From Flavobacteriales bacterium UBA7325 (GTDB lineage Bacteria > Bacteroidota > Bacteroidia > Flavobacteriales_D > Crocinitomicaceae), in NCBI GenBank assembly GCA_002471375.1, contig DKPV01000032.1, positions 1 through 13,184 on the forward strand: 13,184 bases of DNA, written 5' to 3'. How positions within the stretch are numbered: position 1 is the first letter of the stretch; every line of letters begins with the position of its first letter. This document shows, piece by piece, positions 1-7,085 of this stretch. Under the pieces are notes generated by a model. That model was not told the DNA's origin. It did not search any database and saw only the letters and a list, made by a program, of their open reading frames with translations. The position numbers were made by a program, and so were the translations under genes.

Positions 1-1
1 T

Positions 2-2299
2 ATTGATTTTGATGATGAAGGACGCGGTCGAGTAATTCAGTGGGTAATCGATAAGTATGGAGCGAATCAAGTTGCTCAGATAATTACCTACGGTACGATG
101 GCTGCAAAGTCATCTGTGAGAGATACGGCTCGTGTAATGGATCTTCCTCTTGGCGACGCAGATAGAATTGCGAAACTGATCCCAGACATTTCGCTTGGGA
201 AATTGTTTGGCCTTTCTGATAGTGACTTGCGGGATAAGTTAAAGAACAACACAGAAGATATTAACCGTGCGAAAGAATTAAAGGCAATTTCGGAAGGTTC
301 CGATCTGTCAGCGAGTGTGATTAACCGTGCACGTGAGCTTGAAGGTTCGGTACGGAATACTGGAATCCACGCTTGTGGTGTAATTATTACGCCTGATGAT
401 ATTACTAAGTTTGTTCCCGTAGCATTGGCGAAGGATTCCGACATGTATTGTACACAGTATGATAACTCTGTTGCGGAAGAGGCGGGATTGCTCAAGATGG
501 ATTTCTTGGGATTGAAGACACTTACGTTGATCAAACATGCAGTGCGCAATGTTGAGGAGACAACAGGTGACATCTTGGATCCCGATAAGTTTCCGATCGA
601 TGATGAAAAGACCTATGAACTTTTCCAGCGCGGGGAGACTGTAGGTATATTCCAGTATGAATCTGCAGGTATGCAAAAGTACATGCGGGAGTTAAAGCCT
701 ACTGCATTTGCCGATTTGATTGCGATGAACGCGCTCTATAGACCTGGGCCGCTTGAGTATATACCTTCATTTATTCGAAGAAAGCACGGAGATGAAGAGA
801 TTATATATGATCTCGATGCGTGTGAAGAATATTTAGGCGAAACATATGGTATCACCGTCTACCAGGAACAAGTTATGCTCTTGTCTCAAAAGCTCGCAGG
901 ATTTACAAAGGGTGAAGCAGATACATTGCGTAAGGCAATGGGTAAGAAGCAAAAGTACATTCTTGATAAAATGAAGCCTGCCTTTATCGAGCGTGGTGGT
1001 GAGAATGGACATGCTGAGGCACCTCTTGAAAAAATATGGAAGGATTGGGAGGCATTTGCATCCTATGCATTTAATAAGTCTCACTCTACATGTTATGCTT
1101 GGATTGCCTATCAAACGGCATATCTAAAAGCTAATTACCCTGCACAATATATGGCATCGGTACTAAGTAATAACATGAATGATATTAAGCAGGTGTCTTT
1201 CTTTATGGAAGAGTGCAGAAGAATGGGGGTACCCGTTCTTGGGCCTGATATTAATGAGTCGAACTATCATTTTACAGTGAATAAGGAGGGGGCCATTCGA
1301 TTTGGACTTGGCGCGATCAAAGGTGTGGGTGCGTCGCCGGTACAAGCTATTATGGAGGAGCGTGCTGATAAAGGACATTTCACATCGATCTTTGACTTGG
1401 CAAAACGGATAAATCTTCGTGTATGTAATAAGAAGGCTTTCGAAAGTCTCGTTTACGGAGGAGGATTTGATTCATTCAACGATGTTCATCGGGCTCAGTA
1501 CTTCAAAGAGGATACGAATGGGCGTACTTTCTTGGAAAATCTCGTTCGATTCGGATCTGGTTTTCAAGACAGTGAAAACTCTTCGCAAACAAATATGTTT
1601 GGTGAGGATTCGGGTGAAAAATTGCCTGAACCAACAATCCCTCCATCTGAAGAGTGGGGGAACATCTATGCGCTGAATAAAGAGAAAGAAGCCATCGGTA
1701 TCTTTATATCGGGTCATCCACTCGATGATTTCAAGATGGAGATTAGTTCATTCTGTTCAGGTGAGGTTGGTATGCTAAATAATATGCCAGCGAATCAAGG
1801 GAAGGATCTTCTCATTGCTTCTATTATTACTGACGCTGAACATCGTTTTACGCGAAAGGGCGATCCATTCGGAACAATTACAATTGAAGATTACAATGAT
1901 TCGTACAAGATTTTTCTCTGGAGGGAGAATTATCTGAAGTACAAGCATTTCCTAAACCCTGGGACTTTTGTTTCCTTGAAGGGCAGGATAGAGGTGCCAC
2001 CGCGCCGTTCGGAGCTCGAATTTTCAATTCATTCGATTGATCTACTCTCTAACCTCAAAGAGTCTAGGGCTAACAGTTTACACCTGAAAGTATCTACGAA
2101 AGCACTTGATCAAATAATGATTACAGATTTGACGAAGTTGTTTGATGATAATGCGGGGACAATACCTGTGAGATTTACGGTATTCGATCCGCTGGATAAT
2201 GTGGAAGTGAGTTTGCCGTCCAAATCAGTTAAAGTTGACCTGAACACTGAATTATTTAAGCAATTAGAAAACTTCGAATTAGAAGTTCAGATTAAATAG
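2..2299 (+). CDS. dnaE: DNA polymerase III subunit alpha (3' part; 5' end beyond the window)
   Basis: Catalytic subunit of the replicative DNA polymerase. The frame is open from base 2, so the PHP domain and first palm residues lie outside the window. The first residues, IDFDDEGRGRVI, match the PD(F/I)D(V/I)DF catalytic box, so an acidic catalytic residue sits at the very edge. Then follow YGTMAAKS, the GIHACGVIITP segment, ADLIAMNALYRPGPL (which by family alignment holds the third catalytic Asp), the fingers motif GFTKGEADTLRKAMGKK, NKSHSTCYAWIAYQTAYLKA, and a helix-hairpin-helix region near 1380-1480. A clamp-binding motif QTNMF is encoded at 1586-1600, GHPLDDF follows, and an OB-fold (GKDLLIASIITDAEH...) lies near 1800-2030. 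The gene's 3' end overlaps the convergent gene by 21 bp, with no terminator between them. Identity is very secure. Confidence 0.97.
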   Translation: MDFDDEGRGRVIQWVIDKYGANQVAQIITYGTMAAKSSVRDTARVMDLPLGDADRIAKLIPDISLGKLFGLSDSDLRDKLKNNTEDINRAKELKAISEGSDLSASVINRARELEGSVRNTGIHACGVIITPDDITKFVPVALAKDSDMYCTQYDNSVAEEAGLLKMDFLGLKTLTLIKHAVRNVEETTGDILDPDKFPIDDEKTYELFQRGETVGIFQYESAGMQKYMRELKPTAFADLIAMNALYRPGPLEYIPSFIRRKHGDEEIIYDLDACEEYLGETYGITVYQEQVMLLSQKLAGFTKGEADTLRKAMGKKQKYILDKMKPAFIERGGENGHAEAPLEKIWKDWEAFASYAFNKSHSTCYAWIAYQTAYLKANYPAQYMASVLSNNMNDIKQVSFFMEECRRMGVPVLGPDINESNYHFTVNKEGAIRFGLGAIKGVGASPVQAIMEERADKGHFTSIFDLAKRINLRVCNKKAFESLVYGGGFDSFNDVHRAQYFKEDTNGRTFLENLVRFGSGFQDSENSSQTNMFGEDSGEKLPEPTIPPSEEWGNIYALNKEKEAIGIFISGHPLDDFKMEISSFCSGEVGMLNNMPANQGKDLLIASIITDAEHRFTRKGDPFGTITIEDYNDSYKIFLWRENYLKYKHFLNPGTFVSLKGRIEVPPRRSELEFSIHSIDLLSNLKESRANSLHLKVSTKALDQIMITDLTKLFDDNAGTIPVRFTVFDPLDNVEVSLPSKSVKVDLNTELFKQLENFELEVQIK

Positions 2300-3163
2300 T
2301 TCGCGTAAGCTAGTCAGTTCGTTGACCTTTTCCAGATTACCTACTTGTTGAAATGAATTGATGAGGTTTGTGAGCATTCGCGATAAGATTGCTGAGTTTG
2401 AACATGGTTCAAAGTATGCGCGATCTTCAGGCTTATTCAACCCTTTTAAAAAGTCTTTTATTTCCTGATCGTTAAATATCCCACCTTTTGAAAACGCATT
2501 GATATAGAAAAGTGTTCCTGATTTATTGTCAGGATTAATATGCGCATTGATGTTATTTTCGTCTAGATAGGTTAAGACAAAGTGATTCGGAAGGTTGATG
2601 CCGTAGATGGGCATGTCTAACGATTGCGCAATCACGGAATAAAGAACGCAAAGAGTAAGTGGATTACCTTTCTTTGATTCAAGAACAGTGTTGATACATG
2701 AGTTCAGCGGAGAATGATAGTCTTTTGAATTTCCAGAAAAATTGTATTTACCAAAAAATACTTTATTGAAAACACCGACCTTTTCGTAAGCTGTTTGGTT
2801 GTCATTTAGCTCAAGCCAAATGTCCTTTCTTATTTCTTGAATTCTCGCAGCTACCCAGTTTTCATCCATATTAGGGTATTGATAGCGGCTAATGATTAAA
2901 ACTCCATTGAGTAAATCTCGTTCCGAAGAGTTAATCCAATTTTTGAGGTCCGAATGGATTTCAGAATATTGGATCTCATGAATTAAATTCTCTATACGAG
3001 CCTGAAAAGTAAGTCCGAAATCTTCAGCCTCCCACGATGATTCAAGGAAAGGAATTGCAGCACTACCACAATTAATTATTTCGTCACGTACGTGCTCGAA
3101 TACTTTTTCATCAGGATCTTCGATTAATCTGACTAACGCCTCAATAGATTTTTCATTTCTCAC
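2279..3163 (-). CDS. SirB1-family / transglutaminase-like core protein
   Basis: The 294-residue product starts RNEKSIEALVRLIEDPDEKV, a HEAT-like opening typical of Bacteroidota relatives. It contains the family signature KKGNPLTL followed by LYSVIAQSLDMPIYGINLPNHFVL (transglutaminase-like core 2, SirB1/YchA group), and ends in a helical segment resembling the TPR-like tail of the family. The molecular role of the family is poorly defined; the core usually lacks a standard catalytic triad, though a Cys follows GNPLTL here. I chose GTG at 3163 because homologues start near this point. The frame stays open to a TTG at 3304, giving 341 residues, but those extra 47 residues look non-conserved. There is no in-frame ATG in the N-terminal third. 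The 3' end overlaps dnaE by 21 bp. Confidence 0.8.
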   Translation of the reverse strand: MRNEKSIEALVRLIEDPDEKVFEHVRDEIINCGSAAIPFLESSWEAEDFGLTFQARIENLIHEIQYSEIHSDLKNWINSSERDLLNGVLIISRYQYPNMDENWVAARIQEIRKDIWLELNDNQTAYEKVGVFNKVFFGKYNFSGNSKDYHSPLNSCINTVLESKKGNPLTLCVLYSVIAQSLDMPIYGINLPNHFVLTYLDENNINAHINPDNKSGTLFYINAFSKGGIFNDQEIKDFLKGLNKPEDRAYFEPCSNSAILSRMLTNLINSFQQVGNLEKVNELTSLRELFNLNF

Positions 3164-3330
3164 GATCTCAAATTTAAATCGTTTTAGTCTTGAAATTGAA
3201 GGGCTTGCATATACTTTTTCATGGTGAATTGTTAATTCCGATAATTCGATAAAAATAAATTGAAACCTTTTGCCATGATTATCGTTTATACTATCACGGA
3301 TCAATTATTAACAATTACAGGTTAAGAAGG

Positions 3331-3366
3331 AAAGGAGTTTTGAGCAATCAAAACTCCTTTTTGATT
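3331..3366 (+). terminator. Perfect 13-bp hairpin with U-rich tail between divergent genes
   Basis: The stem AAAGGAGTTTTGA (3331-3343) pairs perfectly with TCAAAACTCCTTT (3348-3360) around the loop GCAA, followed by TTGATTTT. The shape is an intrinsic terminator on the plus strand. Oddly, no plus-strand gene ends just before it: the nearest is dnaE, about 1 kb upstream, so it may stop dnaE read-through that runs antisense to the SirB1-like gene. It could instead be a leader structure or the end of an unannotated short RNA. Confidence 0.7.
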
Positions 3367-3451
3367 TTAGGAACTTTGTTAAGGAATTGTGAAAACAGAA
3401 TCTCTGGCATGGTATTCGTCTAACAGTAGCCAAACCCCTAAATTAAATGAT

Positions 3452-3886
3452 ATGAAAAATTTAGTACTCGGAATGATGATTGTTGCAACATCGATTGTTT
3501 ATGCACAAGATTTTCCAGTGATGATCTCAAAAGACATTAAGAAAATAGACTTGAAGGATTATAAGCCGCAGAGTAGAAAGCACATAACTGATCGAAAATT
3601 TGCTGTTAAGCAAGTTCGAAAATATGACATTGTGAGAGATGTTGCAGTTGATCGTCGTGAGTTTCATACAGGTGTGGTCAGAATTATTAACGGTAAAGCC
3701 GTGGTAGTTCTTTCAGGAGATCTAAAGCACAACAGAGTTTACGCTGTGAACTTGCATAAAGCATCAAAAATCGACGGAACCTTATTGAGGTTTAGAATGC
3801 GAGACTCAAGAGGTCAAATTCCACCAGGTGTGAAAGCGCACAAAGTGGTGATTCTTGAAGAGGTTTCTGTCTTAAAGCAAAAATAA
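3452..3886 (+). CDS. Small secreted basic protein of unknown function
   Basis: I do not recognise this 144-residue product. It begins MKNLVLGMMIVATSIVYAQ, a clear signal peptide with a likely cleavage after the YA-Q region, so the mature part of about 125 residues should reach the periplasm or beyond. The frame is open to a GTG at 3389, but the signal peptide sets the start at ATG 3452. The mature part is rich in Lys and Arg (KDYKPQSRKHITDRKFAVKQ, VRKYDIVRDVAVDRREF), with alternating hydrophobic strands (GVVRIINGKAVVVLSGD, KVVILEEVSVL) that suggest a small beta-rich fold. There are no Cys residues, no lipobox and no Por sorting domain. It stands alone between a divergent gene and a convergent gene and ends in its own terminator. 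Confidence 0.68.
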   Translation: MKNLVLGMMIVATSIVYAQDFPVMISKDIKKIDLKDYKPQSRKHITDRKFAVKQVRKYDIVRDVAVDRREFHTGVVRIINGKAVVVLSGDLKHNRVYAVNLHKASKIDGTLLRFRMRDSRGQIPPGVKAHKVVILEEVSVLKQK

Positions 3887-3918
3887 CCATCTGATCAGAT
3901 AATGCTCACTTCCTGTAG

Positions 3919-3966
3919 AGTGCTCTAAAGGTGATTTTAACATCATCTCTAGGGTACTTTTTTTTT
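3919..3966 (+). terminator. Intrinsic terminator of the small secreted protein gene
   Basis: A 17-position stem (3919-3935 with 3942-3958) with three G-U pairs and one A-C mismatch closes the loop TTTAAC. It is followed by nine Ts (3958-3966). It lies 33 bp after the stop codon at 3886. The opposite strand has no T tract, so it does not obviously serve the convergent patatin gene. Confidence 0.88.
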
Positions 3967-3971
3967 GCATG

Positions 3972-6206
3972 CTAGAGCAATGCCTTTAACTGTTCGAAGG
4001 AACGTTGATTTGCATCACTCTTAAATGCATCGCGAATTTTTATTTTCTCCTGTTTTGTTAAATGCCACGATAGGGAAATTCTATCGTTCCAGTCTTCTCT
4101 TAGATTAAATGAAATCATGTCAACCGGAAAGTCCATTTCCTTTGTACTGATCTTTATGAGTTCCTCCTGGTCAAAGTCTTGAACACGAATTAGATTCTTG
4201 TAAACGTTACCGAGTGGTAGAGAGAGTCGATCTAAAAAGCTCGGCTCTATAAATGACTGATCAGCTAGCATTTTCTTAGTGTCTCTAATTTGAAGAATCA
4301 CAACACCGCTTGTGTTTTCTTTAATCCACTCATCCATTACATTCAAAAATTCGATGAGAGTCTTTGCACCAAAATTATCTCTGATTCCCGCGTCCATCAA
4401 TTGGATCTGTGGTGTTGTTGGAAGGTTGACCATTGGCATAACGAAAGGAAAAGATGCGCTAGATCTAAGAACAGTTGAGAAACGAACCTTGCTTCCGTCT
4501 TGATTGTCGAAAAAGCTTAAGAAATCGATGTTTTCATTCGAACGTGTCATGTTCTTTGGGCCTCCATGGCTAGAAGTTAGGAAATTAAGGTGTTGCGATG
4601 AGATCAGCATTCGTCTACCATCATTTATTATTGTTGGTGAGAATATTAGTGTTGGAACTTCACCGGCCTGCTCATATTTCTTGTAGTAACCAAGATTATG
4701 ATCCATTACCCTGTCCGTGTTCTCGTGGAGTTGCTCTTCGAAAGCATACCCACGATCGCTCGGATAGGTTAGGTTGTTGTATTCGCAGGTTTGAAAGCGA
4801 ATAAATATATCACTAGTCGAAGCAGTAAAAGCAAGTTTGTTAAGTAGATCCAATCCTATTTTGTCTCGGTACTTTTGTTCGTAGGGTGCAGAAATTTCAC
4901 CCTTATTGTAGCGCAAAAGCAGTTCGCGATAATATGCGGCGCCAACCATGCCGCCAGATGCACCCGTCATAAGTTGCGTGTGTTTACTTAATGCGCCATC
5001 CTGGTGCATGTCACATTGTTGCAACACAGAAAGTGTCCATAAAGCGCTTCTTGATCCACCTCCAGAAGAGTTGATGATCACGAGTTTGGGCTTTTCTTCG
5101 CCAGTCTGGGTTTTCCAATTTTCCAGCGTTCTCAGATAGGATTCATAGGATGCGCCGTTTAAAGAGTCGTTTTGTGCTATTTTCTCAAGATGATCATAAG
5201 AGTATTTCGAGAGTTTTTCTGACTCGTAATTCATGCCGTAAGCATAGTTCTTGTAATTGAAAGCATCGACTTTGGAACTTATTAGGTCCATCCCAAGAAT
5301 GATCAGAATAAGGATTGGATATGCCCAGTTTCGCAACCAAGACTTGAGTGCGCTGAAAAGCATTAATATAATAGTCAGTAATAATACTATGCTCATGGCT
5401 GCCGGCATTTCCATGAAATCATAGTTATTAAAAAGCCCCATTAAGAAGAACATACCAATTGTTAGTAGTTCGAATACTGACGCGTTAATTCTGTTTTTAG
5501 CAAAGGATTGCTGAATCGCGGAACGTTTAAGGTGAGCGATGCTTCTGCTTACTTGAATTGTAAAGCCTTGCCCAAAGTAGATGTACCTTCTGTCTTGTTC
5601 TTTTATGTACTGCTCGTACCACTCCTCTTCGCGGTGCGTAAAAGAAACAATTGGTTCGGTTCGTTGTTCTCCTTTTATTCTTTCTCTTCTTTTTGAGATA
5701 GGAAAGAAGTATAGTATTGAAAGAATGAAAAACGTGAGGACACCAGTAAGTAGAGTTGCGTTGTAGCTGATAATGTCATAGGTTGAAGCGAACTCTTCAT
5801 TTGCTTGGAATATGGAGACCTTTACCATAAAGAATACCATAAATATTGCTGGAATTATACCGTTGTTCATGCAAAACTTGAAGAAAGGTTTTGCTAAAGT
5901 TGTCATGAAGGGGAAGTGCGGTCCAAGTTTGATGTAGCTATATGTATTGAAGGCCATTATGAAACCTCCGAAAGCAAAGCCCATGAAGAAAAATGATACT
6001 GGGGAAACGTTTCCTGCATATTCTGGCGATAAGAAAAGCAGTGGAACTCCGAACGCATATCCGAGGCTGTCATTGGCGATCATGAAGAGAACTACCCAAA
6101 ACAGTAAAGCGAATAGATTGTATTTTATATGCGCGACAAGAAGTTGAAGCGGGAAGAATGCCCGCAGAAAACTCTTAAATGTCCACTTGAAATCTTTAAT
6201 TGTCAT
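3972..6206 (-). CDS. Polytopic membrane protein with C-terminal patatin-like phospholipase domain
   Basis: The product has 744 residues. The N-terminal half is membrane-embedded, with hydrophobic segments near residues 28-45, 67-92, 113-133, 145-170, 243-262, 268-286 and 293-311, split by a charged stretch near 170-240. The C-terminal half is a patatin-type hydrolase: an oxyanion-loop motif SSGGGSRSA (380-388), the nucleophile elbow GASGG with Ser417, and the catalytic Asp box DAGIRDNFG (Asp605). Patatins are Ser/Asp dyad lipid acyl hydrolases, so it probably cleaves acyl chains from membrane lipids at the inner membrane. All catalytic elements are present. It lies 118 bp after a thioesterase gene on the same strand with no terminator between them, which suggests co-transcription and a shared lipid theme (inference). 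Substrate is unknown. Confidence 0.88.
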   Translation of the reverse strand: MTIKDFKWTFKSFLRAFFPLQLLVAHIKYNLFALLFWVVLFMIANDSLGYAFGVPLLFLSPEYAGNVSPVSFFFMGFAFGGFIMAFNTYSYIKLGPHFPFMTTLAKPFFKFCMNNGIIPAIFMVFFMVKVSIFQANEEFASTYDIISYNATLLTGVLTFFILSILYFFPISKRRERIKGEQRTEPIVSFTHREEEWYEQYIKEQDRRYIYFGQGFTIQVSRSIAHLKRSAIQQSFAKNRINASVFELLTIGMFFLMGLFNNYDFMEMPAAMSIVLLLTIILMLFSALKSWLRNWAYPILILIILGMDLISSKVDAFNYKNYAYGMNYESEKLSKYSYDHLEKIAQNDSLNGASYESYLRTLENWKTQTGEEKPKLVIINSSGGGSRSALWTLSVLQQCDMHQDGALSKHTQLMTGASGGMVGAAYYRELLLRYNKGEISAPYEQKYRDKIGLDLLNKLAFTASTSDIFIRFQTCEYNNLTYPSDRGYAFEEQLHENTDRVMDHNLGYYKKYEQAGEVPTLIFSPTIINDGRRMLISSQHLNFLTSSHGGPKNMTRSNENIDFLSFFDNQDGSKVRFSTVLRSSASFPFVMPMVNLPTTPQIQLMDAGIRDNFGAKTLIEFLNVMDEWIKENTSGVVILQIRDTKKMLADQSFIEPSFLDRLSLPLGNVYKNLIRVQDFDQEELIKISTKEMDFPVDMISFNLREDWNDRISLSWHLTKQEKIKIRDAFKSDANQRSFEQLKALL

Positions 6207-6324
6207 CTATGCATATAATATAACGAAATTAAAGACCTGATCGAAAGTGAATTCTCAGTTTATTTTTCGGGGAATTGACAGTAATTAAGTCAGGCATTGT
6301 GATTTTTAAACTGTTTCTAATGAG

Positions 6325-6747
6325 TTATTCTTCAACTTGATGCTTTGAGATTAAATCCACAAAATTTGAAGGCGGCCGCATTGGTTTCATCGTTGATTTT
6401 GAAACGAACACTAACTTCGTACGTCCATTGGATACTAGCTTTCCAGATTCGTTGTGTACAGTGTAAGTGAAGGTGATTCGCGTGCCTTTAAATTCCGAGA
6501 TGGTTGTCTGCACTGTCAATAGGTCGTCGTACTTAGCAGGAGACTTGTATTCTACATTTAGTTCGGAAACTGGGAGCATAACTTCTTGCTCTTCGAGGGT
6601 TTTGTAGCTCATTCCTAGTGCTCTGAGTGCTTCGACACGCCCTACTTCAAAATATTGCGCATAATTTCCGTAATAAGAGTAGCCCATTTGATCGGTTTCT
6701 CCATAGCGAACTCGAAGGGATGTTTTGTGAGTGAAATTAGATTTCAT
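6325..6747 (-). CDS. Acyl-CoA thioesterase, 4HBT / YbgC-like hotdog family
   Basis: The 140-residue product is a full-length single-hotdog thioesterase, which hydrolyses acyl-CoA (or acyl-ACP) thioesters in the cytoplasm. The motif VRYGETDQMGYSYYGNYAQY at residues 13-32 is the family signature; Asp19 aligns with the catalytic Asp of 4-hydroxybenzoyl-CoA thioesterases. The core strands follow (LNVEYKSPAKYDDLLTVQT, ITFTYTVHN, KLVSNGRTKLVFV), as expected of the fold. The start is ATG 6747 and the length is normal. It is divergent from dnaA across a 338 bp gap and upstream of the patatin gene on the same strand. The true acyl substrate cannot be read from the sequence; housekeeping fatty-acyl or phospholipid-linked turnover is plausible. 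Confidence 0.93.
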   Translation of the reverse strand: MKSNFTHKTSLRVRYGETDQMGYSYYGNYAQYFEVGRVEALRALGMSYKTLEEQEVMLPVSELNVEYKSPAKYDDLLTVQTTISEFKGTRITFTYTVHNESGKLVSNGRTKLVFVSKSTMKPMRPPSNFVDLISKHQVEE

Positions 6748-6800
6748 TGTTGATAAGTAGAATTCAAATTAATACTAGTACGAGAGATGAAAATTAATTA

Positions 6801-6816
6801 TTATTGCGATCAATAA
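6801..6816. repeat. Small inverted repeat upstream of dnaA
   Basis: TTATTG CGAT CAATAA is a perfect 6-bp inverted repeat with a 4-base centre. It lies about 16 bp upstream of the -33 element of the dnaA promoter and 54 bp upstream of the thioesterase start, so it could be an operator for either gene. Chance is possible in such AT-rich DNA. Confidence 0.3.
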
Positions 6817-6831
6817 CAATAACTTTAAATC

Positions 6832-6862
6832 TTTGTTGTAGTTTAGAAGAAGTATACGTTTG
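6832..6862 (+). promoter_or_regulatory. Bacteroidota-type promoter for dnaA
   Basis: TTTG (6832-6835), 19 bases, then TACGTTTG (6855-6862) matches the known Bacteroidota primary sigma consensus TTTG / TAnnTTTG at every defined position. Transcription would begin near 6868, giving dnaA a leader of about 215 nt. The direction and the exact spacing support assignment to dnaA. No experimental start is known to me. Confidence 0.65.
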
Positions 6863-7085
6863 AATCCCAGATGTTTGAATTTAACCTAGTCAGATATTTG
6901 TTGAAGTAGGCTTCCAATGTTAAATTTTTGAGAAGTAAAACTTTTTTAATAATCAACAGCAAATACACTTTTTTTTTCACTTTTTAATGTGAATATTTGT
7001 CCTATACGAAAACAACAAACTTGTATTCTCCAGACAAGGCTGTTTTCACTGAAGAAGACATATTAACTAAGAACAATAGCAAAGG

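Larger units (their letters stand above)
6748..7085. other. AT-rich gap upstream of dnaA; weak candidate origin or dnaA control region
   Basis: This 338 bp gap contains no convincing gene. It holds a good Bacteroidota-type promoter for dnaA, a nine-T run (6969-6977), and two sites one base away from the DnaA box TGTGNATAA: TGTTGATAA (6748-6756) and TGTGAATAT (6988-6996). It also holds two small inverted repeats (6801-6816, and TTCAC/GTGAA at 6976-6993). Two imperfect boxes are too few to call an origin; they fit equally well with DnaA autoregulation or chance in AT-rich DNA. Confidence 0.35.

Noticed and set aside
88..676. Two overlapping minus-strand open frames within dnaE
   Set aside because: They lie wholly within conserved dnaE codons, lack family-like sequence and are antisense shadows.
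3331..3360. Hairpin considered as a CRISPR repeat or mobile-element end
   Set aside because: Single occurrence, no spacers, no target duplication; it is an ordinary hairpin with a U-rich tail.
3389..3451. GTG 3389 as the start of the small secreted protein
   Set aside because: It would put 21 polar residues before an otherwise perfect signal peptide; ATG 3452 is better.
6748..7085. Calling this gap oriC outright
   Set aside because: Only two imperfect DnaA boxes, no cluster and no 13-mer array; genome-wide skew would be needed.
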